Origin: Malachius bipustulatus | Taxonomy: Eukaryota; Arthropoda; Insecta; Coleoptera; Melyridae | Assembly (NCBI GenBank): GCA_910589415.1 | Contig: OU342638.1 | Location: 3,038,001 to 3,102,000 of the forward strand | Reading direction: 5' to 3' | DNA length: 64,000 nt | Shown here: piece by piece, positions 23,489 through 35,546 of the stretch | Numbering within the stretch: the stretch's first letter is position 1 | How the letters are laid out: every line of letters begins with the position of its first letter | Translations under genes and position numbers: made by a program | The notes under the pieces: model-generated | Databases searched by the model: none | The model's input: the letters and a program-made list of their open reading frames with translations, nothing else | Told to the model about the DNA's origin: nothing

Positions 23489-25461
23489 TCATTTACAAAG
23501 TTCACAGATGAATACATCGTCATCCTCATCCGCTCCTGCGCATTGTTCATGGGCCCAATTTTGACAAACTTGACACCTAATCCATCCTTCACCTTGTTTA
23601 CTGTCCTTGTATAGGCTATTACAGAAAATACACAAGCAATTGTCTTCGCTATCGTTTTCACTATTGCTGCTTTCATCACTCTCTACTTCTTTTTTATTTG
23701 TCGTCTTTTTGGCTACCTTATCTTTGCTTTTTATTTTTTTCTTTGAGTTCATTGTCGAGGTTTTCTCTTTTTTTAAAACTAGATTATCATTTGCGTCTTC
23801 TGAATAAATTTTCCTTTTACTTGCTACCAATCTGGCCGTATTTTCTCGCTTTTCTTCTAGAGCATTCATAATAGGCGTGCTGGTGAGTATTGTGGACTTT
23901 TCTTTCTTCTTTTTGCATTGAGGCTTCCTTTTAGGGTCTGTAACGGCAACTGGTAATACGATCTTCAAAGCTTCGGCAAAGCATGAAGATGGCTTTGCAT
24001 CTTCATTTGACAAACTAGGTTCTGAATCGCTGAGCGCAGCTGATGTTCGTGGTGGTGTTTTCATTCCTACTCTTTAAAATACTGGTGCTTGGAGTTGCTG
24101 CCGTATTTAACCAGCTAGGTCCCGCATCGTGTTGCGCATCTGAAGTCGACGCTCGTACTGGTTTAGTAGTTTCGGGATTTGAGGGCGAGTTATTTATATT
24201 TTCTTTCATTAAAGTTGAAGGCAAAAATCTGATTCCTATCTGATTAACATCTGGATTATATGGTTAATGCCACTTCTTCAAAACCTTTGACAGCTTTGTC
24301 CACAGTAGCCACTTTTTGAAACGCCTTGCCACTCAAGTTCACCACGTCGTAGATTGTGATCAGATTGTGATCACTTATGACTTGTCATGTAAAAATCGCA
24401 TTCACGAGCGTACTGACTTTTGAATGGCCCAAAAAACGTTAAATCAAAAGGTTGCATGCGATGGCTGCAGTGGGGTGGAAGAGTCAGCATCACTATGTTA
24501 TTTTCCCTTGCTTTCAATACACCTTCAAGTTGTTTGTGGCTGATGTGCCCATCTAAGATTAGTAGCACTGGCTTCTCTTTGCTGGGTTTTGAATGTTCTA
24601 TAAAATGATCCAGATACTTCAAAAAATGTTCGCTGTCCATCCACCCAGATCCGTTTGCAAAACCAACAGCTCCTGGTGGTGCATCTCATAACAAAGATGG
24701 TGCTAGCCTTTTTCGTGGAAACAGATAAAATGGGGGAATATAGTTTCCAGTAACAGAAAAGGCACAAGCCATAGTTATATTCGAACCTCTTTCCCCACTC
24801 AGAGTTTCTTCCTACTTGTTTCTGTTCCTTTTTTGCAAGTATTTTGCAAGGTTTTGGAACCATGCTTATGCCAGTTTCATCATAGTTATAAATATTTTCA
24901 GAGCTAAAATTGTATTGCTCTGATACTTTTTTCAAGAAATCAAAAAATGTTGCTACTTGATCTCTGTTGCAACCGATAGCTCTATTGAGGCTAGTGGCCT
25001 CAGGTTTTCGGATGGATAATCGGGGATTTTTTTTCAAAAAACCATGCAGCCAGTCCTCACCAGCTGCTTTTTTTGTTTTATTAAATGGATGCTTAATTTT
25101 TAGTCTTTCTGCTAGTTCATAGGCTATACGCCTTATATCTAACGGAGTGAGGCCATAAAAACTAGACTGCATCTCCAACAGATGTTCAACTAATTTTTGT
25201 TCATTTTGACCCGAAAACACAGGGTTATATTTACCAAGCAATGGTCCAGGAATAGTTCCTTCATTTTGCTTCAGTCGTCTAATTAAACACGTTTTTGGGA
25301 CTTCTCTATTAACTTCTAATTCTATTAACTCCAAATGGGACTTCTAATTAAACCTCCTGGAAGCTTCCCTGATGCTCGTTCCATTGCGTATCGCTTGAAT
25401 AGCAGCTTCGGCGTCTGGTTGAGTCCATGCAGGTTCCTCACGTTTTCTTTTATAATTTCTC
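23489..25461 (-). pseudogene. pogo/Tigger-type transposase with C-terminal PHD finger, broken
   Basis: Starts at ATG 25461 (MRNYKRKREEPAWTQPDAEA), a Psq-type helix-turn-helix cut by a TAA near 25346. The CENP-B-like HTH follows (EDWLHGFLKKNPRLSIRKPE). The DDE_1 domain gives IYNYDETGIS, LLILDGHISH and MQPFDLTFFGPFK as the three acidic sites. Frameshifts lie near 24800 and 24050 and stops near 24687 and 24378. The C-terminus is Lys-rich, then a PHD-type finger: CIFCNSLYKDS, WIRCQVCQNWAHEQC, FICELCK, stop at 23489. By family a cut-and-paste transposase with a chromatin-reading tail. GGGGCA...GAGGACC blocks near 23240 and 25570 may belong to its ends, but TIRs were not resolved. Confidence 0.82.
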
Positions 25462-25904
25462 ATCTGAAAAATTATGGTGGATATTTCATTCAAGAGTTGA
25501 TTGAATTATAAATAGTACAATAATCAATATGACTGTCAGTATAAATAGGACAAACAAATAAGACCGCGGTCCTCTCTGCCCCAATTTCAGTGGTCCTCAT
25601 CACCCCAACTGTAAAGTTTGACTCATCGATCACTGAGTTTTTGCACACTTTTCCTCTCTTGTCTTCTAAGACTATACCAGTGCTTCCAATTTTATTGCAC
25701 ACTGTTCTGACAGTTTGAGCACTAATGCAAAAGTATTAAGAAAAAATATCTTACAGACTACTTGATTGCCTGTTCCTGGTTTTGGAAGACTATAAACAAA
25801 TGTTAATGGTCTTCTAGAATGTTCGATGTCGTCGTGTCCGATTCTTCCGAGTGAGACAACATTTTGTCAGCTCTTTCTAATGTTTGATCCTTGATCCTGA
25901 ATTA

Positions 25905-26790
25905 GAGAAAAGTTGCACAATTTTATGCTTATTAAGAATCTGAAAGAAAATTTATGGAAACTTCAGGCGTTGCTGAAATATACTGAAAAAACTTAAAAAT
26001 GGGAACTTCTTATTTCAATCATATCTTTTTTATTATCGAAAAGAAATTAAAATATTTTTGTAGGTTTACATAAGTCATCAAAAGCTATCATCTGTCATTT
26101 CCAAATTTTTCAACGACTACTAGATCGCAGAGTTTTCGTAGTCAACTTTTGTTTTTATTATGGCCACCATATTGTTTTTTTCGTGTCATTCGCTATTAAA
26201 AAAATCGAGGAAACAATATATCAAATAAAAAAAAAAAGTTAAATTTTTTTCTTTATTCGAAAAAAAAAGAATGATTTCACCGAATAACGTCAATATGACT
26301 TCGCGACTTGGTATTGTTGACTTATAGGTTTTTATAACATTCGGTTAAACAAAGGTTTTTTCGAAAAAGAAAAACAAAAATAAAAATAAAAATTTAAAAT
26401 GATAAATTATTTGTTTCCTTGATCCTTAATGGCGAATGACACGAAAAAACAATATGGCGGCCATAAGAAAAACAAAAGTTGAATTTGGAAATCCCGAGAT
26501 CTAGTCGGCGTTGGAAATTTTTTAAACGTCAAATAAGTAGCTCATTACGGCTTATGTAAACCTACAAAAAAATTAACTTTTTTTTTTAAATAATAAAGAA
26601 GAAATGGCTAAAATAATAAATCTGCATGTTTCAAGTTTTTTCAGGATATTTCAGGAAATTCTGGGAATATTGAGAGAAAAAAAATTGCCAAATACTCGTC
26701 TCAAAACAGCGCAACTTTTTTTTTATTTAACCGACTTCGTATCTCTTACCGTTTCTTGCAGTTTTTTCACCTCAATGGGACAGCCTGTAT
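25905..26790. repeat. Long imperfect palindromic MITE
   Basis: Arms at about 25910-26290 and 26365-26725 are inverted copies (for example TTTTGTTTTTATTATGGCCACCATATTG against CAATATGGCGGCCATAAGAAAAACAAAAG). The right end reads GGGACAGCCTGTA near 26778-26790, a mariner-type terminus. No transposase remains. A TTTTGTTTTTCTTATGG..GCCATATTG block also occurs in the long TIRs of the DD41D mariner at 48507-51593. Confidence 0.65.
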
Positions 26791-26960
26791 CATAAAATTG
26801 AACAATGACCGGCTTTTCTGAAAGCCCGTATTGTAAAGTAGACGACATGTACTATTATTGAAAATTAAAAACGACTTCCAAAGTACAAGACAACATAAGT
26901 TAACATAGGGTGTCTTTTTTTACATGCTATTCCCTATGGCAACACTTAAAATAAATGCAC
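26791..26960 (-). repeat. Dispersed repeat family, copy 2 (inverted)
   Basis: Inverted relative to 10905-11062: TGAAAATTAAAAACGACTTCC, AACATAAGTTAACAT and ATTCCCTATGGC match that copy's reverse complement. It abuts the end of the palindromic MITE. Confidence 0.6.
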
Positions 26961-27340
26961 TGTACTCTTTATTGTATTCCGAGCTTTCGATAATTAATTT
27001 ATTAGCTTCTTCTGGGATCAAAAAATTTAAATTATATAGAACTAGATAATAGGTCTATAGCGATTATTTACTAATATAAACTTACTTCAATGTGAGATTT
27101 ACACTTCAAAATTTACAAAAAAGCAAACATCTCTCATTGCAGAGGCTATTATAATATCACTCATAAAATTGTAAATACTACATTAAATAATACGATTTTT
27201 TTCTTGTATTTTAAGAGATGAATAATTGACAAGGTAGTGATAATAAAAAAAAAATATTGGAAAAATGTTTGAATTGACATGGGGTAGTCTTTTAGATGCG
27301 TTGGAACTTTCTTAATGGGAGTGGCCATCACCGTAGTCAG

Positions 27341-27642
27341 TGGCGGATTTGCAGTCTTGACCGCCCTTAGCCCCAGGCCATATAGTAAGTACCAGCCGCC
27401 CCAGCCCCTTTCTTAGTGCCCATCATATAAATTACATACGTAATGGAATTTACTTTATTGCCAACTTAAAATTAAAACGGTTTAGGTTTTATTTATTTAA
27501 CTACAAATTTATTTACATACAACATAAGATATAATGAGTGTTTTGCAATGTGTTACAAAACTTGTCTACTCTGGCCGCCCTTAATATCTCGCCGCCCTAG
27601 GCCCGGGCTTACTGGGCCTTAGGGCAAATACCCCACTGCCTA
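27341..27642. mobile_element. hAT-like non-autonomous element
   Basis: Begins CAGTGGCGGATTTGCAG and ends AGGGCAAATACCCCACTG, an inverted pair of CAGTGG type seen in hAT MITEs. The 8-base flanks (ACCGTAGT and CCTATAGT) are only partly similar, so the duplication has decayed or the ends are slightly off. Non-coding. Confidence 0.55.
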
Positions 27643-27884
27643 TAGTCCTACTACTCCGGAATGCTCGGACCTCCTCCTCCCCTTATAGTCCAGCCGTCAC
27701 ACCCTCGGAACTCGCGACGCTTAGTGAACGTAATGAAATTTTTGAAATTTTTTCTAAAGGACAAATAAACTAATTATATTCTAAAATCACATATTTCAAA
27801 TGTAGAATAATAATTCATAATAGTTAGGATACCTTCTTAATACCTAATACTTAACATTAAAATATAATTAAAATCTTTTATTAA

Positions 27885-29642
27885 TTAACTAAAATATTTG
27901 AGGCACAGAATGCATTTATACTCGGTTTCTCGATCTATCGTACTTGAATTCGCTAGACAGCTTAACATATACCACCTATCACAAAAGTCGCATTGTATCC
28001 ATCCCGCCGTTGTGTCGAACTGAAAATCATTGCAGATTGCACATGCGTCTTTCATATTGATCGATTTTTCGAGCAGAATATTTTGTAGGTATATGCGATA
28101 ATCTTCTGCCTCTAAACACGTAAACAGACCATAGTAGTTGCTCTCGGAAATAATTTTTTCCGCAAACCTAATAACATTAATACCGCAGTTGGAAGTATCG
28201 GTTTGTTTAGTATGATCTAGTACTTTCAATTTTAATTCAAGCCCACTCGCTGCAGCATTTTAAAAATCACGTTTAAAAATTTGGGCAAATATCTCTCTGT
28301 TTCCGAAGTAGTGCTATTATTCCGAACTAAGGGCCGGTTGTTCGTACGTCAGTTAAAAATTTTGAGATAACTACTGATTTTAAAATGCCCTGTATTATCA
28401 AACCATTGGTCTGATATTTCTGAAAATGAATTCTGCTCGCTTTAAGAAGAGTTAATTACTGATTAAAAATACAAGATCATTAATTATATTCGCCGTATTT
28501 TCAAAATTTGCAATTTAAAATCAGTAGTTATCTCAAAATTTTTAACTGACGTACGAACAACCGGCCCTAAATCTATTATTTCCAAGCACCAATGGCAATA
28601 CCTTAGATATATTAAATAGATTGCTTTCTCCAGTTTCAAGTTGCTTAAATGTAGGTCTTTTTGTACGATAGATGGTAGAACGCGAAAAACATTGTTTCTG
28701 TGCGTGACAGATAATACATGAAGTGCTATAAATATCCATAACGAAATTGGATACCCACTTTTGGCCGAAAAGAGTCCGAAAATCTGAAATCTTGAGTTAG
28801 TCGATGGTTGTGCGCCAGTAAATTTTGCCAGAGTAAATGTATCTCCGTCGCTGCAATCGTAATAATTATCATTTTTCACTAAACCGTTTGGAAAACAGTT
28901 TAAGCCTTAAGAGATTTGGATGCAATTTTATTCGGCCTGTACTTTGAGTGTTCACCGAAATAATTTTGATTGATTTTAATTTCATTCTGCAAACGTTCTT
29001 CAACATCGTTCTTCAACATCAACATCGTATAGATTTTTTCTTCCCTACCGCGCATCTACTTTTGCTAATTTCTAATTCCAAACTTTTCAAAGAAGTTTCA
29101 ATAACGCCGCGCGTTTGCATAATAAACCGACCCCACCTAAGACGCATTTTGTCTAAAATAAGGTTCTTTACTTAACCTTACCAAGTTTCTATGGGAGCAT
29201 TGCTAAACCGTGAATTGTAATGCCTGTCACAAACTTTGGACCACATCGGTAAATAAGCTAGATATTTTTTCAAAACAATAACTGCCAAAGTTTCACTGAA
29301 ATAGATATTCACTACCTCACACGATTCGTCAAACGGAAAAGTAAAAGGGTTCAAAATATTTTTGAAATTAACATAAAATAAACTTCACTTGTATAATTCT
29401 TTTTCTCTGGTATTTATTTCTTCACTTAAATGATCTGAAATACCAAATACGTTCTCATCACTCGAGTGAAGGTCAGTTTTAACGAAAAAAGAGCGCAGCA
29501 ATGTTAAAGATTTTTCTACAGAATCGTCGTATGCTTTGGATTTGCTAACGTTAATATATGCATAATAATCTGTTAAAACTCTGTTAATAAGAAATTTGCA
29601 TACCAAATCTCCACCGTTGAGATGTCGTTCATCTCGAATACA
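27885..29642 (-). pseudogene. MULE-like transposase, C-terminal half with Ulp1 protease and PHD finger
   Basis: Reading down the minus strand: LVCKFLINRVLTDYYAYINV near 29600; YLPMWSKVCDRHYNSRFSNAPIETW near 29200, where the Glu matches the third catalytic residue of MULE-like transposases, followed by TAA and VKNLILDKMRLRWGRFI. A C48/Ulp1 protease domain follows: WVSNFVMDIYSTSC, the catalytic HW in YCHWCLEIIDL near 28600, and QTDTSNCGINV with the catalytic Cys near 28190. A PHD-type finger ends the protein (CAICNDF, WIQCDFCDRWYMLSC, YKCILC). A TAA-flanked MITE splits the Ulp1 domain at 28331-28567. Stops and small frameshifts show decay. The N-terminal half of such a protein lies at 43641-45310 on the same strand. 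Confidence 0.6.
28331..28567. mobile_element. TAA-flanked MITE (PIF/Harbinger-type)
   Basis: Inverted repeats of about 50 bp begin GGGCCGGTTGTTCGTACGTC and are flanked by TAA (28328-28330 and 28568-28570), the 3-bp Harbinger duplication. 237 bp, non-coding, inserted right after the catalytic HW of the Ulp1 domain. Removing it restores the frame ...CLEIIDLVRNNS. Confidence 0.85.
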
Positions 29643-29677
29643 CTAAGGTAACAATGAACCAAATGTTGACATATATA

Positions 29678-31951
29678 TGTTACGGGTAAAGTTAGATAAG
29701 CGAGTAAACCTAGGTTTACCCGGGTAAACTGCGTAATATCCAAGACTCTTGGGTAAAGTCCAGAATATGTTTAAAATTGTTCACGTTTCGGGCTTTACCC
29801 GGGTAAACCGCGTTTTATCCCATTTCGCTTGGTTAAAGTTGGATGTACCATAAATGACAAGGCCATTAATGTTTGAAAAACATATTTAATTCAAAAAACA
29901 CATTTTATAAATAAAAATTAGAATTCTAAAACTGTATTCTCTTAAAGATTAATCTACTCACGAGTACTTATTTGTTCAAACAAGATAAGCTGCTATGACA
30001 TTTTGAGTTGCAAAGATTTCCAATAGCTTTACATTTACATTTATTGGACATGCATTTAGTTTTACAGTTACATCGTTTATAACCCTGACCTCCTAAAAGT
30101 GATTGTTCGTTTGCAAGCTGACGTAAGCTCTTCTTTTCTTGTGATACACTTTCCAGACCTACAAGTTTCTCACTGCACACAGAAAATTGGTTCCTCGAAA
30201 ACATTTCCTCGATTGTTCCTTTCTCGTTTGCGAGCTTATAAAAATCGTCATCAGTTTTCTCGATAACCGTCATGAGAATGTTTCTGAAATCGCCCCTCCC
30301 TCGATCAACGTCTGGAATTTTCACTCTCACTGTATCTCCAACGGAACATGGAGGAAACTTCGAATTAGATAAGACTTTCATCTTCTTTGCTTGATTTTCT
30401 AAATTTATTTTTGCGTCTCTTCTGTTTGACTGAATATTTGTTTGGCACAAGCAAAGTTCGCACCTTATATTACCTGATGTACTTGGCTCTTCACATTCTG
30501 CACATTTGGTCTGATTTTCTGAATTTTCTATATTATTGGCGTTTTCTTTATAATTATTGTCGACGTCTTCCATATTGTCACCTTCAGTAATATCTTCTTG
30601 CGGATTGTATATTTCTGGGCCACTATCCATATACTGGCCTTCGTTTTGTTCTTGTTGACGCTGTTCTTCTACACCAAATTCCCTGACGACTTTCTCAAGC
30701 TCTTCTTCGGTTCGTAGATTCTCAATAGTTTCTTTTGGAAAAGCTGATGTGGATAGGCCGACTTTAATATCATGCCCAAACATGGCGGAGTAAGGAGCTC
30801 GTTTTATTCCATCGTGGTATGCCCTGTTTTTCATTAATTGAACAAATCGCAGACCTTCTGACCATCGCCTGCAGTTTTCATCGTCCATCCACGTCATGAG
30901 CATATTTTGTATATCTTGATTTGCTCTTTCCACACTGCCTTGTGACTGACTATGACGTGGTTTGCCATGTACTATTTTAAGGCCATTCCACATGGAACAT
31001 AACTCTTCAATGACACGGTTCGCGAACTCCCGCCCGTTGTCCGATTGTAGTATAGATGGGGCGCCAAAAATACAAAATATGTCTATCAGGATCTTAGCAA
31101 CTTCCTCAGCCCTTTTCGATTTTAATGCACGTATCTGAACAAACTTCGTTAAGTGGTCCTGATATACCAAGATAAACTTGTATTCTCCATCTGGATGGGA
31201 TTGCATGTCTATAAGATCCACTTGACAACGGCTGTTCATCTCCGAAAAAACCATTGGCTTAACCACAAGTCCTTTTTTGACAGATTTCAGTTTTTTTTTG
31301 GCACCCTTCACACAAGCGCAGATATAGCTTAATAACATCTTGAGTTATATTCTTGTACTTTTTCTTACATTCACTTTCCATACGATGTTTACCACCATGT
31401 CCAATGGCCAAATGTGCATCATGCAAAATATCAAACATTTCGTCGTTTGTAACGTAATATTTTATGCTGGATTCACCTGATGATACACGAGCAATAAGCT
31501 TTTCGATGCCTCGAACAGAACATATGTCGAACCTCTTCAAACGTCGATATTGTAGAGTGGACTTGGTTTTAGCATTTTTTGCTAACTTAACTGATTCCAA
31601 CATTTCTTGGTATTGTTCATTATTAAAATAAAAACTGTTTGCACTTTTAGAAGACACCAACCCATCGAAAACTTCATAGAAACGCTGTTTTAAACGAGCG
31701 CGTCCACCCTCTTCAGTTGCCATTTTCGAACTGCACGTGGCGGTGGCGTGGTGAAATATGATGCAATAAGTAATAAAATCCTACACCCAACTTTAACCAA
31801 GCGAAATGGGATAAAACGCGGTTTACCCGGGTAAAGCCCGAAACGTGAACAATTTTAAACATATTCTGGACTTTACCCAAGAGTCTTGGATATTACGCAG
31901 TTCACCCGGGTAAACCTAGGTTTACTCGCTTATCTAACTTTACCCGTAACA
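29678..31951 (-). mobile_element. Ginger-type DNA transposon with 165-bp TIRs
   Basis: TIRs 29678-29842 and 31787-31951 begin TGTTACGGGTAAAG and differ at one position that I can see. The element is flanked by TATA (29674-29677 and 31952-31955), fitting the 4-bp duplication of Ginger elements. Each TIR holds two TTTACCCGGGTAAA-type palindromes (one degraded in the right TIR). It is inserted in an array of a palindromic motif. Near-identical TIRs suggest a young copy. Confidence 0.88.
29968..31723 (-). pseudogene. Ginger transposase (integrase-like), one homopolymer frameshift
   Basis: Starts at 31723 (MATEEGGRARLKQRF). The HHCC zinc finger is HDAHLAIGHGG with LRLCEGCQKK. At an A9 run near 31291-31299 the frame shifts; with eight A the protein continues LKSVKKGLVVKPM. 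The retroviral-type integrase core follows: CQVDLIDMQ (D), ILQSDNGREF (D), SQSQGSVERANQDIQ (E). Next come an acidic linker and a C-terminal cysteine cluster (CNCKTKCMSNKCKCKAIGNLC), as in Ginger/KRBA2-like proteins. About 580 residues if the run is corrected. By family it performs cut-and-paste transposition with a gypsy-derived integrase. Everything but the A9 run looks intact, so this may really be a functional CDS. Confidence 0.85.
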
Positions 31952-31955
31952 TATA

Positions 31956-32330
31956 CAATGAAAAAGTTCATTGAATTAATGATCGAGTACATTAATTTTG
32001 AACCGATGAACTAGTTCATCAATACAAAGAAAAGTGGTTCATTTAAGGTAGGAATCTAATCTCATCATATCGATGAACCCTGTTCATTAACTTTAGGAAT
32101 AAGTGGAATAACTTTATGGATACAATGTATTCACTTTATTGCATTGAGGAAAACTTTCATTATTTCAAAGAACCTAAAACATCAATTTAATGAACGCGTT
32201 CATTGTTATAAGGAACAAATAACATTTATATAATGTTCGTTATTCATTGTTCCAAGGAACAGTTTTCATTTATTCAATGTATACAAAATCATACTAATAA
32301 TGATCCTTAGTAATCTAATCAATGATCTTT
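31956..32330. repeat. Array of degenerate palindromic GTTCATTG..AATGAAC motifs
   Basis: Repeated half-sites TTCATTG and AATGAAC/AATGAAA occur every 15-30 bases in both orientations, often paired around 4-6 AT-rich bases. The array starts left of the Ginger element (29620-29673), so Ginger landed in it. A second such array lies at 41266-41655. Confidence 0.6.
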
Positions 32331-33785
32331 TGGAGGAAAATTAATTTTTGAGTTTGGTAAAAAGGGTAATATAGGTACTGTAAGAGTTCGGGAGGTCCAC
32401 CCCCTTCAAGAATCGAGAAAATAGACCTCTCGACCACTAGGGTGATTCCAACTACTTTTTAATAAATTCAAACTAGAAAATTGGCCTCTGATCTTCTAGA
32501 ATAGGTCGGGACCCGACAACATTGTGTAGGTGAATTAAAGAGATGAGTAACTCAAGAACGTTCAAAGTGTGAGGAGTATAGAAGGGCTATTCTAACGTGA
32601 CAACGCCGGATGCTGACATTTTTCCCGCATTTTAAAACTACCCACTCTAAGCAGCACACTTGGCTTGGCTTAGAGCACCCCTGTCCCGCTTACCCCAGTG
32701 AACGCAAGTTAGCTCATTTGGAAGCTTGAACTGATTCACGCAGAGTAAGCCCGATTGGATCTAACGAAATGCTAATGTGCATTGAACAAACTATCATTCA
32801 TAATGCCAGCGATCCAACCGGTAAAATTCGGCTATGTCCTGGGATAAAGATCCACTCAATTTATTTAGCGGGGGGTGGATTCTTGATCCAGGATAATCAG
32901 TCGCAAACTTTCGCCTCAAGCTAATCCAGCAAATTTAGAAATTGTTGTGATTGGTCAAACGAACGACGTCATGTAATCGTAAACCAGCGGAAGTAACCGT
33001 CGATGGATACTGTGGGGCAACGCTATTCCCTCGCCAGTCCTAGGTTATCTGCCATTGGAAAATCCCGTAAGATTTCCTTCAGGTAGACGAACATGATCTC
33101 GTCCGAAGTGGTTCTTCCTCAGAGGAACACACTCCTGTGAGGTATTTAACACCAGTGCACTGGAATCAGCTTTAAGCCAGTCTGCGACGGCAAGGCCGAC
33201 TGAGTGATGCGATATCTCCTAGTAGGTCAGGAACGTGCCCTCTCTGTCTGTGTAGGGGTGTTTTGTGACGGGAATAACGGTATCGCCAACCGCACCTGTT
33301 TCTGAAAGAGTCCACAGGCGTCAGGCGGCGGGATGCGAAATGAAAGAGGGTGCAGGGGCGCGCGGCTGAATTTACGAATACACAGTCGAAGTTACAAATT
33401 AATATTATGAACACAATCTTCCTCAAGTTATAGTTTGAATTCAGGGTGGCAAGATAAATTGTGAAATTGCGTATTATTATAATATTGGGTAAAACCTTGC
33501 GGAAAAGAGTCGATTGGATTTACCACAACCAAATGGACGGATAACTATTACTAGCATATAAATAAACTCTCAGAGTGGGTTCGAGTTTATAAGCAAGAGA
33601 TTTAAATAACCGGGAGATTTCGGGTAGAACTCGTTCTTGTAGGGCTGAAGAGAATTTCCTGGGTTTGATTACTCAGATTATTAAATAAGACCTAAGGGCG
33701 AAAATCAAGTCTTTTAGAAATGTTTAATGGCGGTCCAAGGTTCTTATGAGGGACGGATTTTTGTTCAGGGGAATAACTACCAGGT

Positions 33786-34325
33786 AGTGATAACTCTCTC
33801 GCCAATCTCAGTGCGCTCAGCGGCAACCGCATGGTTCGAGAAAGTTACCAGGTGACCTAAGAACTCCATGGGTTCCTTTCCACAATCTCAAGGCGCTCTG
33901 CAACCTCGCATGTGACAAAAAGGATCCCAGAAGTATTCGGTAGTGTAGGGAAAAGGAGGTTAGTCACTGATAGACTTCCTGCCAACCTCAGCGCTCCCAA
34001 CAGCAGCCGCATGGTTCAGGGGTGCTACCAGATGACCAATGCGCTCGATGGATCTTTCTTTCCACAATCTCAAGGCGCTCTGCAGCCTCGCATGTGACAA
34101 AAAAGATTCCAGAAGCATTCGGTAGTGCGGGGAAAGGATTACTAGTCAATGATAGACTTCCTGCCAATCTCAGCGCTCCCAACAGCAGCCGCATGGTTCA
34201 GGTGTGCTACCAGATGACCGATGAGCTCGATGGGTCTTTCTTTTCACAATCTCAAGGCGCTCTGCAGCCTCGCATGTGACAAAAAAGATCCCAGAGGTAT
34301 TTGGGTTTGTGGGGAAGGGCTACAA
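33786..34325. repeat. Tandem repeat, 182-bp period, about three copies
   Basis: CACAATCTCAAGGCGCTCTG recurs at 33881, 34063 and 34245, exactly 182 bp apart, within units that also share CCTGCCAA.CTCAGCGCTCC and CGCATGGTTCAGG. The first unit is more diverged at its left edge. Confidence 0.85.
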
Positions 34326-34764
34326 CCAACAACGGAGAGAGAATCAAGGTGTTAAATTTTCGGGTTGAAAGGAACGGGACAACTCACAAATAAACCAGAA
34401 ATTCGAGCTTCCGCCCCCAGAGAAAAGTCGTCGTGGGAAAATCGGACCCATCGATACAAAGGCGAGCAGGGAGTGATTTGGTACGCCACTGAACATACGG
34501 AAATTTGCAACTAGGTCGAAGAAGAATAATCTAACGTATGGAAGATGACATCTGGCACTCGGGGTGGTTGAACCTGAAGTGCCGAACCGGGGCAGATGCT
34601 CGATAAAAGATTTAACTTTTAAACGAATAATGGATTTACACTCGTGAAATAAATGGCGAGAACTCAAAGGGGATTTATTATTTTTAATAACTGATGCAAA
34701 GTTAAGAATGCCGGACTTGTTATTTAGTTAAGTGAAAAATCTACACTTTGTTCGATTATAGAAG

Positions 34765-34921
34765 GTACTCCCAGTAATGGGCTGCCGCGACTAAAATCGA
34801 CCAAAAGGTAGTGTATCAGGAAAGAAAAAGACAATTATTACAAATTGAGCGTACTCCCAATCATGGGCTGCCAGAACAATATGCAATTGCCAGGTAAGCG
34901 TACTCCCAGTAATGGGCTGCC
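34765..34921 (+). repeat. Three spaced copies of a 22-bp motif
   Basis: GTACTCCCAGTAATGGGCTG appears at 34765 and 34900, with a variant (CCAATCATGGG) at 34851. The CCCA..TGGG core is an inverted repeat. Confidence 0.75.
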
Positions 34922-35146
34922 GGCAAACCTGTTCTCTCTCAATCCGTCTGATCCCTAACTGTCAAAATCTACACTTGTTCAACGAAAATATGCCTAGTCT
35001 TTCCTTACTTTTAAATAGGGAAAATTGAAATAAAATAAATGGGAAATTGAAATAAAATAAATGGGAAAACACCTACCGGGCGCTACCGTGCTTGTGACAA
35101 AAGTCTAACAGGTAGGCTCTGCACCCAGTTAGAAATTTGTTTGATT

Positions 35147-35154
35147 TATAAAAG
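35147..35154 (+). promoter_or_regulatory. TATA box of the LTR promoter
   Basis: TATAAAAG lies 27 bases into the LTR. Transcription would be expected to begin about 25-30 bases downstream, near 35180. The same box is at 39249-39256 in the 3' LTR. Confidence 0.6.
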
Positions 35155-35240
35155 CGTCTAAGCTGGCTATACTCTCTATTGTTATAAATAATATGTGTGT
35201 GTGAGTAAAGTTGAACATTCATGTGCTTCAAATAATCGAG

Positions 35241-35546
35241 ATGACGACTGCAGGTGTTAACGTGACAAAAGTCAGACGAGCATATTTAGAGAAAGGAAGG
35301 GAGATCGGAGGTTTTCAGCCCTGCAGCGATGAAATGAAGGAGTTCCAATCCAAGGACAGTGACAGTCTACCTTTAGCCAGCAAATTGGACGGTAGAGCTC
35401 GAGAACGAAACGAGTACCTACGTAGGTATACTCGGTACTTATTGCGTTTCGGGATTTGCGTGAATATTAAGGTGAAGACCGACCGGAGTGTTGTGTACTA
35501 TAGTCAGAGGAAATCAACCCTGAGCACAGCCAGGTTAAAGCAGTAA
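35241..35546 (+). CDS. LTR-resident open frame upstream of gag, function unknown
   Basis: 101 residues from ATG (MTTAGVNVTKVRRAY) to a stop at 35546, repeated unchanged in the 3' LTR (39343-39648). It is Arg/Lys-rich (REIGG, RARERNEYLRRYTRYLLRF) with no motif I recognise. In a transcript starting after the TATA box it would be the second AUG, behind a four-codon minimal frame, and about 650 nt ahead of gag. It could be a leader protein, a regulatory uORF or chance. Confidence 0.35.
   Translation: MTTAGVNVTKVRRAYLEKGREIGGFQPCSDEMKEFQSKDSDSLPLASKLDGRARERNEYLRRYTRYLLRFGICVNIKVKTDRSVVYYSQRKSTLSTARLKQ

Larger units (their letters stand above)
32331..35115. other. GC-richer non-coding block with tandem repeats
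   Basis: No credible coding sequence, but the composition is clearly less AT-rich than its surroundings and the segment contains organised repeats (33786-34325 and 34765-34921). It continues past the young LTR element at 40166. It could be a long LTR, a 5' leader or a large non-autonomous element; I do not recognise it. Confidence 0.45.

Noticed and set aside
26604..26795. 63-codon open frame
   Set aside because: It lies inside the arm of a palindromic MITE.
33912..34279. Two similar short open frames
   Set aside because: They are shadows of the 182-bp tandem repeat.
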